This document shows positions 1 to 8,544 of a DNA stretch of 48,463 nt, one piece after another (the first letter of the stretch is position 1; each line of letters starts with the position of its first letter). A model generated the notes under the pieces. It was not told the origin of the DNA. It ran no database searches and worked only from the letters and a program-made list of their open reading frames with translations. A program made the position numbers and the translations under genes. Source of the stretch: Sulfurisoma sp. (GTDB lineage: Bacteria; Pseudomonadota; Gammaproteobacteria; Burkholderiales; Rhodocyclaceae); contig JAUYFI010000054.1 of assembly GCA_030691075.1 (NCBI GenBank), positions 1 to 48,463 of the forward strand, read 5' to 3'.

Positions 1-1
1 C

Positions 2-226
2 AAGGATGTCGATGGTCTACGGCATGAAGGCGAGATTTCCTTGCGGGTCTTCCTTGAAGCCTGCGCCGAGGATGGCGTCGATCCGCGCAAACACTTTTCC
101 GGCAAGTTCTCCCTGCGAGTCGATCCCGAACTCCACGAGGCAGCCACCATCGCCGCCGCTGCGCACGGGCAGAGCCTCAACCAGTGGGCCGCCGAAGCGA
201 TCCGTCAAGCGGCGCGGGCGGAATGA
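2..226 (+). CDS. HicB-family antitoxin, C-terminal part (5' truncated by window edge)
   Basis: The reading frame is open from base 2 to a TGA at 224-226 and gives about 74 residues; the start lies outside the window. The end of the HicB-like fold is visible as GEISLRVFLEAC. It is followed by a ribbon-helix-helix type tail with SGKFSLRVDPELH and GQSLNQWAAEAIRQA, the usual C-terminus of HicB antitoxins that bind DNA and neutralise a HicA RNase. The partner toxin would lie upstream, outside the window. HicB proteins without a toxin partner are also common, so a complete pair cannot be assumed. Confidence 0.65.
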   Translation, partial: KDVDGLRHEGEISLRVFLEACAEDGVDPRKHFSGKFSLRVDPELHEAATIAAAAHGQSLNQWAAEAIRQAARAE

Positions 227-342
227 TGGTGGGTGGCATTGCTAAAACCGGGTATGGGAACCGGGTACGAAATGAGCGGCTTATCCGTGACATCTCGTAG
301 TGATGCGGCTTTCCGGCCGCACTTCAGGTTTCAACGTCTGAA

Positions 343-1194
343 TCAGCGTCGCGGCGGCGGGATGTCGCCGATCAGCCAAACGCTGCGCCCGGCGTCCTCG
401 CCGCGCATTCTGTGGCCAGAAAAAGCTCGGCCCGGAATTCGCCACCGTCGGCGCGGCGCAGGCGCGCCATGCCGTGATAATTGCGGTGGCGACTGAAGGC
501 ATCCTGGCTTTCCGCCACCGCCCGGTCGAATTCGGCCCGGTCGATGAAATGCTCCGCGAAACCGAGCGCGTAGATATCCCGCAGCCGGTGGCCCAGCATC
601 TCGCCAAGCCGCTGGTTGCACTTGACGATGTGACTGCCGCGAACGAGGGCAATACCCTGGCTGGTCGACTGGAAGATGGCCTGCTGTTCCTCCAGTAGCG
701 TTTCGCTTTCGACGCGGCGCTGCAGGTTTTCCATCACTGCCGTGTATTGATTGCGCTGCAGGATCAGCACCACGCCGAGGAGAGCGACGACCGTCAATAC
801 CGGACCGTCGAGCGGCGACTGCGCCTTGTGGGCCAGATGCAGGCCGATGGGCAGCAGACCGGCGGAGAAGATCAAGGGGCCCGGACAGCGCACCCCAGCC
901 CATGCCCATGAGCAGTGCGCCGAAGGCACCCAGATATTCCCGGCGACGTGCCGCCCGCGGCGTCGGCGTGGCATTGCGGTGGGCATGCCAGAGCCAGCCG
1001 TGGGCAGCCAGCACCGACAGCATGTAGGCGACCCATGCCTTGACGGTGTTGGCGCCGATCGGCTAGGGAAAAACGAAGACGAGAAAGATGCCGATGAGCG
1101 TCGTGGCGATCATCGGCGGAAACTGGCGGAACAGGTAGGCGACGCGCTCGACCTCGTCGGCCTTGGGCGATCCTTCCAGGTTCGGCAGCTCCAC
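343..1194 (-). pseudogene. Decayed membrane/PAS sensor (probable signalling enzyme remnant)
   Basis: On the minus strand a GTG at 1194, with GGAG about 10 nt upstream, opens a frame beginning VELPNLEGSPKADEVERVAY with a hydrophobic helix. An in-frame TAG at 1063-1065 interrupts it. The same frame resumes (GWLWHAHRNATP, GALLMGMGWGAL), then the coding signal moves to another frame near 870-890 and continues with a hydrophobic stretch (VLTVVALLGVVLIL). A PAS domain follows (QAIFQSTSQGIALVRGSHIV to GEFRAELFLA). Near 405-420 it shifts again and ends VWLIGDIPPPRR. VW-I-DI is the usual last PAS strand before a GGDEF, kinase or EAL domain, but no output domain follows. One nonsense mutation, two frameshifts and a lost 3' end indicate a pseudogene. 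It lies 30 bp behind the thioredoxin gene on the same strand. Confidence 0.75.
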
Positions 1195-1224
1195 GCCATT
1201 TCTCCGCTCAGCCCCGGCGAACGG

Positions 1225-1587
1225 TCAATTGGCCTGGGCGGCGATGTCGGCGCGCACCTGGTCCATGTCGAGAGCCTGCACCTGATCGATCAACTGGTCG
1301 AAGGCGGCGGCGGGCAGGGCGCCGCCCTCGGCGTAGATGATGACCTGCTCGCGGAACACCATCAGCGTCGGGATCGAGCGGATGTTAAAGGCGCCGGCGA
1401 GCTCCTGCTGCTCTTCGGTGTTGACCTTGGCGAAGGCGATGTCGGCGTGCTTGTCCGAGGCGGCTTCGAACGTCGGTGCGAACGAGCGGCAGGGAGCGCA
1501 CCACGGAGCCCAGAAGTCGACGATGACAATGCCCTTGCCGTCGATGGTTTCCTTGAAGTTGTCGGTGGTGAGTTCGATGGTGGCCAT
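1225..1587 (-). CDS. trxA: Thioredoxin
   Basis: This is a 120-residue cytoplasmic thioredoxin, a dithiol-disulfide oxidoreductase. The active site WCAPC lies near residues 28-32 in VDFWAPWCAPC, and the cis-proline loop is IRSIPTLMVF. The length is slightly above the classical 108 because of a C-terminal helix (DQLIDQVQALDMDQVRADIA). AAGGA lies about 9 nt before the ATG. It is divergent from gluQ. The symbol is given by family; the genome may hold several thioredoxins and I cannot tell which paralogue this is. Confidence 0.9.
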   Translation of the reverse strand: MATIELTTDNFKETIDGKGIVIVDFWAPWCAPCRSFAPTFEAASDKHADIAFAKVNTEEQQELAGAFNIRSIPTLMVFREQVIIYAEGGALPAAAFDQLIDQVQALDMDQVRADIAAQAN

Positions 1588-1649
1588 GGCGCGGATTCCT
1601 TGCGTTGCTTGAATGATCGGGCAGACATGCTACCCGTTTCGAGGCTGTC

Positions 1650-2582
1650 GTGGTATCAATGCGGCTCATGCTTCCATCGACTTCCGCACCCGCCTACCGG
1701 GGCAGATTTGCCCCCTCGCCGACGGGGCCTTTGCACTTCGGCTCGCTTGTCGCCGCGCTCGGCAGTTGCCTCGAGGCGCGGGCACGCGGCGGCGAATGGC
1801 TGCTGCGCATCGAGGACGTGGACGAGCCGCGTTGCCCACGGGCAACGGCCGATGACATCCTCCGCACATTGGAAGCCTGCGGCTTCGCCTGGGACGGCGA
1901 CGTGCTCTGGCAGAGCCGGCGCAAGGAGCGCTACCGGGAACTGCTGGAGTCGCTGAATGGCATGGGCCGGGTCTATCCCTGCGCCTGCACCCGCCGCGAA
2001 CTGGCCGACTCGCAACTGGCGCCAGACGGGGCTCACGTCTATCCCGGAACCTGCCGCGAGGGCCTGCCGCCGGGTCGGCCGGCGCGCGCGTGGCGGCTGC
2101 GCGTCGATGACATATCGGTCGGTTTCGATGATTTCATTCAGGGCCGCGTCGAGCAGCGGCTGGCCCGCGACGTCGGCGACTTCGTGTTGCTGCGCGCCGA
2201 TGGCTATTTCGCCTATCAACTGGCGGTGGTGGCGGACGACGCCGACCAAGGCATCACCCATGTGGTGCGCGGCGCCGACCTGCTCGACTCCACCGCGCGC
2301 CAGATATTCCTCCAGCATTGTCTCGGCGTGCCGACGCCGGCCTATGCGCACCTGCCCGTCGTGGTGAACGCCCAAGGCGAAAAGCTCTCGAAGCAGACGC
2401 TCGCGCCGGCCATCGACGCCGTGTCGCCAGCGCCGACTTTATGCGCCGCGCTGCGCTTTCTCGGCCAGTCGCCGCCGGCGGAACTGGAGCGCGCCCCGGT
2501 GGCCGAGTTGTGGACATGGGCGCGGGCGCATTGGGACATGGCGCGCGTGCCGCGCCGGCGTACGCTGCTCTATTTGCCGTAA
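1650..2582 (+). CDS. gluQ: Glutamyl-Q tRNA(Asp) synthetase
   Basis: A class I aminoacyl-tRNA synthetase paralogue that attaches glutamate to the queuosine base of tRNA-Asp. It has the N-terminal catalytic fold (GRFAPSPTGPLHFGS, the HIGH equivalent), zinc ligands CAC plus PGTC, and a KLSKQ (KMSKS-type) loop. There is no anticodon-binding domain, as expected for GluQ of about 300 residues. GAGG precedes GTG 1650 by 5 nt; ATG 1659 or 1668 are alternative starts. A type A dispersed repeat (2421-2440) encodes VSPAPTL at residues about 258-264, just after KLSKQ. The 3' end overlaps clsB by 13 bp, tail to tail. Confidence 0.93.
   Translation: MVSMRLMLPSTSAPAYRGRFAPSPTGPLHFGSLVAALGSCLEARARGGEWLLRIEDVDEPRCPRATADDILRTLEACGFAWDGDVLWQSRRKERYRELLESLNGMGRVYPCACTRRELADSQLAPDGAHVYPGTCREGLPPGRPARAWRLRVDDISVGFDDFIQGRVEQRLARDVGDFVLLRADGYFAYQLAVVADDADQGITHVVRGADLLDSTARQIFLQHCLGVPTPAYAHLPVVVNAQGEKLSKQTLAPAIDAVSPAPTLCAALRFLGQSPPAELERAPVAELWTWARAHWDMARVPRRRTLLYLP
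2421..2440 (+). repeat. Dispersed coding repeat, type A (in gluQ)
   Basis: The word GTGTCGCCAGCGCCGACTTT matches the other perfect copy at 32071 over all 20 bases. It is read here as V-S-P-A-P-T-L. The same word on the opposite strand reads K-V-G-A-G-D-T in other genes. Confidence 0.8.
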
Positions 2583-3748
2583 TCCCGCCGGCCGTAGCCG
2601 ACGATGCCCATGGCCAGGCGCACCAGGCCGTAGGCCAGCCAGCGCGCGATGCGCATCGCCAGCGGCGCGTCGCGCCAGTCCTCGTGGCGCACCTCGCGCG
2701 CGCCGTTGTCCATCGCCCGCCGCAGGCTGGCGCGCAGCTCGTCGCCAAAGCGCGCGTCGGTGATGATGACGTTGGCCTCGCGCGCCAGCAGCAGGCTGAA
2801 AGGGTCGATGTTGCTCGACCCCACGGTGCTCCATGCGCCATCCACCACCGCCACCTTGGCGTGCAGAAAACTCGTGTGGTACTCGAAGATGCGAACGCCG
2901 CCGCCGAGCAGCGCGCCGTACAGTGCCTGCGTGGCGTGGTACAGCAGACGGTACTCGACGCGGCCTTGCAGCAGTACCGTCACCCGCACGCCGCGCCGTG
3001 TCGCCTCGGCCAGCGCGTGGCGGAAGCGCCGGCCGGGCAGGAAATAGGCGTTGGCGATCAGCACTTCCCGTCGTGCCGCGCCGATGGCGTCGAGATAGGC
3101 CTCCTCGATGTCGCGGCGGTGGCGCAGGTTGTCGCGGATGACGAAGGTCGCGCGCATGTCGCCGCGCGGTGTGTCGTCGGGTGGCCGGCGTGGCGGCTCG
3201 GGCAGGCGACGGTGCAGCCGGGCCCAGCGCACGGTCTGCCAGATGTGCCGGGTCGAGGCATGGATGGAGGCGAGCAGCGGGCCTTCGATGCGCACGGCGT
3301 AGTCGTAACGCGGCGGAATTTGCTCGGGGGTGGTGCCCATGTCCCAATCGTCGATGATGTTGATGCCGCCGACGAAGGCGACGCGGCCGTCGATTACCGC
3401 GACCTTGCGGTGCAGCCGCCGCAGGCGATGGCGGCGCAGGCGCAGCGGGGCGATTTCGGCGCGATAGACCAGCACCTCGACGCCGGCGGCGAGCAATTCC
3501 GCGCCGAGCATGGCCGGAAATTCGCGCGCGCCGAAGCCGTCGACCAGCACGCGGACGACCACCCCGCGCCGCACCGCGCACGCCAGCGCGGCGCTGACCG
3601 CGCGACCGGTGGCGTCGTTCTCGAAGATATAGGTTTGCAGATGAATCTCGGCCGCGGCGGCATCGATGGCCGCGATCAGGGCCGGGAAATATTGTGCCCC
3701 GCTTTCGAGCAGCTCGACGCGGTTGCCGGCGACGAAGCGCGGATTCAT
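2570..3748 (-). CDS. clsB: Cardiolipin synthase B (phospholipase D family)
   Basis: A 392-residue phospholipase-D superfamily protein with two HKD motifs: HRKVAVIDGRVAFVGG near residue 110 and HAKVAVVDGAWSTVGSSN near residue 290. This arrangement and the neighbouring EEP-family gene match the ybhO(clsB)-ybhP pair of enterobacteria. ClsB makes cardiolipin from phosphatidylglycerol, and in E. coli can also use phosphatidylethanolamine. The ATG at 3748 overlaps the upstream stop as ATGA, indicating translational coupling. No N-terminal transmembrane segments are visible, which separates it from ClsA. Confidence 0.88.
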   Translation of the reverse strand: MNPRFVAGNRVELLESGAQYFPALIAAIDAAAAEIHLQTYIFENDATGRAVSAALACAVRRGVVVRVLVDGFGAREFPAMLGAELLAAGVEVLVYRAEIAPLRLRRHRLRRLHRKVAVIDGRVAFVGGINIIDDWDMGTTPEQIPPRYDYAVRIEGPLLASIHASTRHIWQTVRWARLHRRLPEPPRRPPDDTPRGDMRATFVIRDNLRHRRDIEEAYLDAIGAARREVLIANAYFLPGRRFRHALAEATRRGVRVTVLLQGRVEYRLLYHATQALYGALLGGGVRIFEYHTSFLHAKVAVVDGAWSTVGSSNIDPFSLLLAREANVIITDARFGDELRASLRRAMDNGAREVRHEDWRDAPLAMRIARWLAYGLVRLAMGIVGYGRRDYGK

Positions 3749-4497
3749 GCGGAGTGAAGATGCGCCGAGAGCGCCGCGTGGTCGGAGATACGCGACCACG
3801 GTTCGCCGAAATGCACTTCGCTTTTGGTCACCGCGAGGCCCCGCACATAGATGCGGTCGAGGCGGAACAGCGGCAGCGTGCTGGGAAAACTCTTCGGCGG
3901 CCGCCCAACCGCGCCGCCGAACACCTCGAACATGCCGAGACGTTCGGCGAGGAGGTCGTGGGCGCGGTTGCGCCAGTCGTTGAAATCGCCGGCGATCAGC
4001 AGCGGCGCGGCGGCCGGCACGATGGTCTCGATCCGCGTCGCCAGTGCATCCATCTGCTGCCGGCGCGAGCGGCCGAACAGCGACAGATGGACGCAGACGC
4101 AATGCAGCGGCTGCGAAAGTCCTTGTATATCGAGCGCGCAATGCAGCAGGCCGCGCTTCTCGAAGCGCAGGTGGGTCACGTCCTGATTGTGCTGGGCCAG
4201 GATCGGGAAACGCGAAAGGATGGCGTTGCCGTGGTGGCCGTGGTCATAGACCATGTTGCGGCCGTAGGCCGTGGCCTGCCAGACATCCTCGGCGAGAAAT
4301 TCGTGCTGCGACTCCTCCGGCCAGTCGTCGTGGCGCTCGGCATGGCCGAGGTGCAGGCCCTGCACTTCCTGCAGGAAGACGATGTCGGCGCCGAGCTCGC
4401 GCAGCCGATCGCGCAGTTCATGCACGACCATGCGGCGATTGAACTGCGAGAAGCCCTTGTGGATGTTGTAGGTGGCGACGTGCAGCTTCAAGGACAT
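3745..4497 (-). CDS. Endonuclease/exonuclease/phosphatase family protein, YbhP-like
   Basis: A 250-residue EEP-fold protein. Expected metal-site motifs are visible: YNIHKG at the N-terminus, FLQEV, an HGNAILSR strand, IAGDFNDWR near residue 165, LDRIYV, and a terminal ISDHAALSA. It sits between nadA (1-bp gap) and clsB (ATGA overlap), so all three are probably co-transcribed. In E. coli ybhP neighbours clsB, suggesting a lipid- or phosphodiester-related substrate, but the reaction is not known from the sequence. Confidence 0.85.
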   Translation of the reverse strand: MSLKLHVATYNIHKGFSQFNRRMVVHELRDRLRELGADIVFLQEVQGLHLGHAERHDDWPEESQHEFLAEDVWQATAYGRNMVYDHGHHGNAILSRFPILAQHNQDVTHLRFEKRGLLHCALDIQGLSQPLHCVCVHLSLFGRSRRQQMDALATRIETIVPAAAPLLIAGDFNDWRNRAHDLLAERLGMFEVFGGAVGRPPKSFPSTLPLFRLDRIYVRGLAVTKSEVHFGEPWSRISDHAALSAHLHSA

Positions 4498-4498
4498 G

Positions 4499-5614
4499 TC
4501 ACGACGCGTCGAGCATCCGCTGCAGCGCGATCTTCGCCAGCCTCGCTTCGTGCTCCGGCACGCTGATGCGGTTCACGACGTTGCCCTCGGCCAGGTTCTC
4601 CAGCGTCCATGCCAGGTGCTGCGGGTCGATGCGCTGCATGGTCGAGCACATGCAGACGGTGGTCGCCATGAACTGCACGATCTTGCCTTCGGGCTTCACT
4701 TCCTCGGCCAGGCGCTCGACGAGGTTGAGTTCGGTGCCGACCAGCCAGCGCGTGTTGGGCGGCGCATCCTTGACCGTCCTGATGATGGTTTCCGTCGAGC
4801 CGACGACGTCCGATTGCCGGCACACCTCGAAGCTGCATTCGGGGTGGGAGATGACCTTGCCTTCGGGATACTGGTTGCGGAACTTGATGATGTGCGCCGG
4901 CTGGAACATCTGGTGCACCGAACAGTAGCCGTGCCAGAGGATGATTTTCGCCTTCGCGATCCGTTCCGCCGTCAGCCCGCCCATTTCGAGGTCGGGGTTC
5001 CAGATCGCCATGTCGTCCAGCGGGATGCCCATCTTGTGGCCGCTCCAGCGGCCGAGGTGCTGATCGGGGAAGAACAGCACTTTCTCGCGCCGGGCGAACG
5101 ACCATTCGAGGATCTTCGGCGCGTTGGACGAGGTGCACACGATGCCGCCATGCTCGCCGCAGAAGGCCTTGAGATCGGCGGCGGAGTTGATGTAAGTGAC
5201 AGGCGTGATCTTCTCGTCGGGATTCAGCACGGATGACAATTCCCGCCACGCCCGCTCGACCTTGGCCAGGCTGGCCATGTCGGCCATCGAGCAGCCGGCG
5301 GCCAGATCGGGCAGGACGGATATCTGCTCGGGGCGCGAGAGAATGTCGGCGACCTCGGCCATGAAATGCACGCCGCAGAAGACGATGAAATCGGCGTCGG
5401 ACTGGCCGGCCAGCCGCGAGAGCTTGAGCGAATCGCCGGTGAGGTCGGCGTGCCGGTAGACGTCGGCGCGCTGGTAGTGATGACAGAGCAGCACGACCTT
5501 GTTGCCGAGTCTTGCCTTGGCGGCGCGGATGCGCTCGGCGGCCTCGCGGTCGGCGAGGGCGTTGAAGGCGTCGAAACCGATGGGGGCGATGGGCACGATG
5601 GGCACGACGGGCAT
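4499..5614 (-). CDS. nadA: Quinolinate synthase
   Basis: A 371-residue [4Fe-4S] enzyme that condenses iminoaspartate with dihydroxyacetone phosphate to quinolinate in NAD biosynthesis. Recognisable segments are LLCHHYQRADV, the cluster cysteines in FCGVHF, HGYCSVH and CMCSTM, and HPECSFEV. The N-terminus is unusual: from ATG 5614 it reads MPVVPIVPIAPIGFD, encoded by a near-tandem GCCCATCGT repeat. The conserved part begins about residue 20, so a later start remains possible. Confidence 0.95.
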   Translation of the reverse strand: MPVVPIVPIAPIGFDAFNALADREAAERIRAAKARLGNKVVLLCHHYQRADVYRHADLTGDSLKLSRLAGQSDADFIVFCGVHFMAEVADILSRPEQISVLPDLAAGCSMADMASLAKVERAWRELSSVLNPDEKITPVTYINSAADLKAFCGEHGGIVCTSSNAPKILEWSFARREKVLFFPDQHLGRWSGHKMGIPLDDMAIWNPDLEMGGLTAERIAKAKIILWHGYCSVHQMFQPAHIIKFRNQYPEGKVISHPECSFEVCRQSDVVGSTETIIRTVKDAPPNTRWLVGTELNLVERLAEEVKPEGKIVQFMATTVCMCSTMQRIDPQHLAWTLENLAEGNVVNRISVPEHEARLAKIALQRMLDAS

Positions 5615-5656
5615 GATGGCGGCGGTTAAAATCGTAACTTCATTGATCGCGACGAG

Positions 5657-5662
5657 TATAAC
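5657..5662 (+). promoter_or_regulatory. -10-like hexamer 9 nt before the CDF start (possible leaderless transcript)
   Basis: TATAAC ends 9 nt before the ATG at 5672, and no Shine-Dalgarno sequence lies between. A start about 7 nt downstream of the hexamer would put the mRNA 5' end at or next to the initiation codon. No good -35 box is seen at 16-18 bp. Confidence 0.35.
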
Positions 5663-5671
5663 GAGTTCCTA

Positions 5672-6835
5672 ATGCACGGACACGGCGAAGACATCCCCGC
5701 GGCGAACCAGGTCGACCCCGAGCGCTTCCGCGAGGGCCAGCGCATCACCTGGGTCAGCGTCGGCGTCAACATCGTGCTCACGGCGATGCAGGTCGTGGTC
5801 GGCCTGCTGGCCCATTCGGTCGGCCTGGTCGCCGACGCCATGCACACGCTGTCCGACATCGTCGCCGATGCCTTCGTCCTCTATGCCAACCGCAAGGGGG
5901 CCGAGGCCGCCGACGCGGAGCACCCCTACGGCCACGGCCGCATCGAGACGGCCGCCTCGCTGGTGCTGGGCCTGCTGCTGGCGGCGACCGGCAGCGGCAT
6001 CCTGATTACCGCCGCCGGACGCCTGCAGGATCTGGGCAGCCTGCCGCCGGTGGGCGTGGCGGCGATGTGGGCGGCGATAGCCACGCTGCTGGCCAAGGAA
6101 GGCCTGTTCCGCTATATGCTGGGCGTGGCCGAACGGCTGCGCTCGCCGATGCTGGTGGCCAACGCCTGGCATGCGCGCGCCGACGCGCTGTCCTCGCTGG
6201 TGGTGGCGGCCGGCGTCGGCGGCAGCCTGCTCGGCTTTCCCTTCGCCGACGCGGCGGCGGCCATCGTCGTCGGCGGCATGATCGTCAAGGCCGGCGCCGG
6301 CTTCGCCTGGGACGCGCTGCGCGAACTGATCGATACGGGACTGTCGGTCGAGGAAGTGGCGCGCATCAAGGCCACCATCGCCGCTACTCCGGGCGTGGTC
6401 GATCTGCACGAGCTGCGCACGCGGCGCATGGCGCACCAGGTGCTGGTCGATGCCCACATCCAGGTCGATGGCCGCATCAGTGTTTCCGAGGGCCACCGCA
6501 TCGCCGAGACGGCGCGCAGCCATGTGCTCAAGGATCATCCGGAGGTGCTCGACGTGCTGGTGCATGTCGATGCCGAGGAAGACCTCGATCCGGCGCCGCG
6601 CATGCGCGAGTTGCCCGAGCGCGTCGTGCTGCTCGCGCACCTGCGCCAGTTGCTGGGCGAGGATGGACTTGAGCCCGAGCGGGTGGTGCTGCACTACCTC
6701 GGCAACCGCGTCGAGGCCGAGGTTACGCTTGCGGCCGATGTCGCGGCGGCCTGCCAGCGCCGACTTTCCGAGCGGCTGCCCGGCGACCCGTGGTTTGCCG
6801 CTGTAACCCTCCTGCAGCGGAGTGCACCAAAATAG
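5672..6835 (+). CDS. Cation diffusion facilitator (CDF) family metal exporter
   Basis: A 387-residue inner-membrane protein with about six hydrophobic helices. Paired metal-site motifs are present: HSVGLVADAMHTLSD in helix 2 and NAWHARADALSS in helix 5. A cytoplasmic tail of about 170 residues follows (DLHELRTRRMAHQVLVDAHI), longer than in the smallest CDF proteins. It is expected to export Zn, Fe, Mn or Co using the proton gradient; the metal cannot be assigned. It is divergent from nadA. Its stop codon overlaps the first NtrC site of the glnA promoter region. Confidence 0.9.
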   Translation: MHGHGEDIPAANQVDPERFREGQRITWVSVGVNIVLTAMQVVVGLLAHSVGLVADAMHTLSDIVADAFVLYANRKGAEAADAEHPYGHGRIETAASLVLGLLLAATGSGILITAAGRLQDLGSLPPVGVAAMWAAIATLLAKEGLFRYMLGVAERLRSPMLVANAWHARADALSSLVVAAGVGGSLLGFPFADAAAAIVVGGMIVKAGAGFAWDALRELIDTGLSVEEVARIKATIAATPGVVDLHELRTRRMAHQVLVDAHIQVDGRISVSEGHRIAETARSHVLKDHPEVLDVLVHVDAEEDLDPAPRMRELPERVVLLAHLRQLLGEDGLEPERVVLHYLGNRVEAEVTLAADVAAACQRRLSERLPGDPWFAAVTLLQRSAPK

Positions 6836-6839
6836 TGCG
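6823..6839 (+). promoter_or_regulatory. NtrC-binding site 1 upstream of glnA
   Basis: TGCACCAAAATAGTGCG fits the NtrC consensus GCACCANNNTGGTGC with one mismatch. It lies about 110 bp before the sigma-54 -24 element, in the usual enhancer position, and overlaps the stop codon of the upstream CDF gene. Confidence 0.75.
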
Positions 6840-6853
6840 ATTCTCTGTTGGGG

Positions 6854-6870
6854 TGCACCAGCGTGAGGCG
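6854..6870 (+). promoter_or_regulatory. NtrC-binding site 2 upstream of glnA
   Basis: TGCACCAGCGTGAGGCG keeps the left half-site GCACCA and the TG but has AGGC in place of GTGC. It is centred 31 bp from site 1, about three helical turns, so two NtrC dimers would sit on the same face of the DNA. Confidence 0.6.
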
Positions 6871-6932
6871 CGCTGTTCCCTCAAGCAACGACGGGAAATG
6901 TTGTGGCACAATGTTTCGCTTGCTGCCGGTCG

Positions 6933-6950
6933 TTGGCACGCTAACTGCTA
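6933..6950 (+). promoter_or_regulatory. Sigma-54 promoter of glnA
   Basis: TTGGCACGCTAACTGCTA has the invariant GG (6935-6936) and GC (6947-6948) separated by ten bases and a full TGGCACG -24 box. It lies downstream of two NtrC-like sites and about 90 bp before the glnA ATG. With ntrB and ntrC encoded downstream, this is a standard nitrogen-limitation control region. Confidence 0.8.
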
Positions 6951-7040
6951 AATTTCCGGCGCACCGGGCCTGCGGTCAAGCGTGGACCCCAGAATTTTTC
7001 ACTGAATTCATCTGATTCCAATCTGCCAGGAGAGCCTTAC

Positions 7041-8450
7041 ATGACGCCCCAAGAAGTAATGAAGATGGTTGCCGAGCGTGAAGTCCGCTTCGTCGACTTC
7101 CGCTTCACCGATACCCGCGGCAAGGAACAGCACGTCGGCGTGCCGGTCTCCGCCTTCAGCCTCGACAAGTTCGAGGACGGCCACGCCTTCGACGGCTCGT
7201 CGATCGCCGGCTGGAAGGGCATCCAGGCCTCCGACATGCAACTGATGCCTGACCCCGCCACCGCCTACATCGACCCCTTCATGGACGAGACCACGCTGGT
7301 GATCTCCTGCGACGTGGTCGAGCCGGCCGACGGCAAGGGCTACGACCGCGACCCGCGCTCCATCGCCAAGCGCGCCGAGGCCTACCTCAAGTCCACCGGC
7401 CTGGGCGACACCGCCTATTTCGGCCCCGAGCCCGAATTCTTCATCTTCGACAGCGTCGAATGGAAAATCGACATGTCGGGTTCCTACTGCAAGGTCTTCT
7501 CGGAAGAGGCCGCCTGGGCCACCGCCGAGAAGTTCGACGGCGGCAACACCGGCCATCGTCCCACCGTCAAGGGTGGCTACTTTCCCGTGCCGCCGGTCGA
7601 CAGCCTCAACGACATCCGCGCCGCCATGTGTATCGCGCTGGAAGAGTGCGGCGTGCCGGTCGAAGTGCATCACCACGAAGTCGCCACCGCCGGCCAGTGC
7701 GAGATCGGCACCGTCTTCAACACCCTGGTGCGCCGCGCCGACCAGACGCAGATCCTCAAGTACATCGTGCATAACGTCGCCCACAGCTACGGCAAGACGG
7801 CGACCTTCATGCCCAAGCCCATCGTCGGCGACAACGGTTCCGGCATGCACGTGCACCAGTCGATCTGGAAGGACGGCAAGAACCTGTTCGCCGGCAACGG
7901 CTACGCCGGCCTGTCCGAGTTCGCGCTGTACTATATCGGCGGCATCATCAAGCACGCCCGCGCCCTGAACGCCATCACCAACCCCGGCACCAACAGCTAC
8001 AAGCGTCTGGTGCCCGGCTTCGAAGCTCCGGTCAAGCTGGCCTACTCGGCCCGCAACCGTTCGGCCTCGATCCGCATCCCCTTCGTGCATAGCGACAAGG
8101 CCCGCCGCATCGAGACCCGCTTCCCGGATCCGACCGCGAACCCGTACCTGGCTTTCACCGCGCTGATGATGGCCGGTCTGGACGGCGTGCAGAACAAGAT
8201 TCACCCGGGCGAGCCCGCCGACAAGAACCTCTACGACCTGCCGCCGGAAGAGGATGCCAAGATTCCGACCGTCTGCTCGTCGCTGGAGCAAGCGCTGGAG
8301 TATCTGGACAAGGACCGCGAGTTCCTGACCCGCGGCGGCGTGTTCAGCAACGATTTCATCGATGCCTATATCGATCTGAAGATGGAAGAAGTCACGCGCT
8401 ATCGCATGACGACCCACCCCATCGAATACGATATGTACTTCTCGCTGTAA
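7041..8450 (+). CDS. glnA: Glutamine synthetase, type I
   Basis: A 469-residue GSI subunit that makes glutamine from glutamate, ammonia and ATP as a cytoplasmic dodecamer. Visible landmarks are FDGSSIAGW near residue 50, [11 protein letters not shown], the ammonia/glutamate site [39 protein letters not shown], and the adenylylation-site loop NLYDLPPEE near residue 397. The tyrosine there implies GlnE control. AGGAGA lies about 7 nt before the ATG. A sigma-54/NtrC control region precedes it and a strong terminator follows. Confidence 0.98.
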   Translation: MTPQEVMKMVAEREVRFVDFRFTDTRGKEQHVGVPVSAFSLDKFEDGHAFDGSSIAGWKGIQASDMQLMPDPATAYIDPFMDETTLVISCDVVEPADGKGYDRDPRSIAKRAEAYLKSTGLGDTAYFGPEPEFFIFDSVEWKIDMSGSYCKVFSEEAAWATAEKFDGGNTGHRPTVKGGYFPVPPVDSLNDIRAAMCIALEECGVPVEVHHHEVATAGQCEIGTVFNTLVRRADQTQILKYIVHNVAHSYGKTATFMPKPIVGDNGSGMHVHQSIWKDGKNLFAGNGYAGLSEFALYYIGGIIKHARALNAITNPGTNSYKRLVPGFEAPVKLAYSARNRSASIRIPFVHSDKARRIETRFPDPTANPYLAFTALMMAGLDGVQNKIHPGEPADKNLYDLPPEEDAKIPTVCSSLEQALEYLDKDREFLTRGGVFSNDFIDAYIDLKMEEVTRYRMTTHPIEYDMYFSL

Positions 8451-8475
8451 GCCTTACTCGGGCCGATGCGTTATG

Positions 8476-8503
8476 AAAAGGACGGGCATGCCCGTCCTTT
8501 TTT
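8476..8503 (+). terminator. Intrinsic terminator after glnA
   Basis: The self-complementary stem AAGGACGGGC/GCCCGTCCTT is followed directly by a T run. It lies 25 bp past the glnA stop. It separates glnA from the DUF4124-ntrBC genes, which therefore need readthrough or their own promoter; TACAAT at 8509-8514 is a candidate -10. Confidence 0.85.
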
Positions 8504-8544
8504 CCGTCTACAATCCGCCGGTCACTCATTCGCATGACGCCACG

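Noticed and set aside
305..325. GCGGC...GCCGC hairpin downstream of the PAS pseudogene as a terminator
   Set aside because: The stem is only 5 bp with no T tract.
6753..6767. GCCAGCGCCGACTTT near the 3' end of the CDF gene, matching the core of the type A repeat
   Set aside because: Only 15 bases match and they are read in a third frame as C-Q-R-R-L. It could be a degenerate copy but is too short to list with confidence.
6905..6923. TGTGGCACAATGTTTCGCTT as a second sigma-54 promoter for glnA
   Set aside because: The GG to GC distance is 11 rather than 10 and the -12 box is poor; the site at 6933 is far better.
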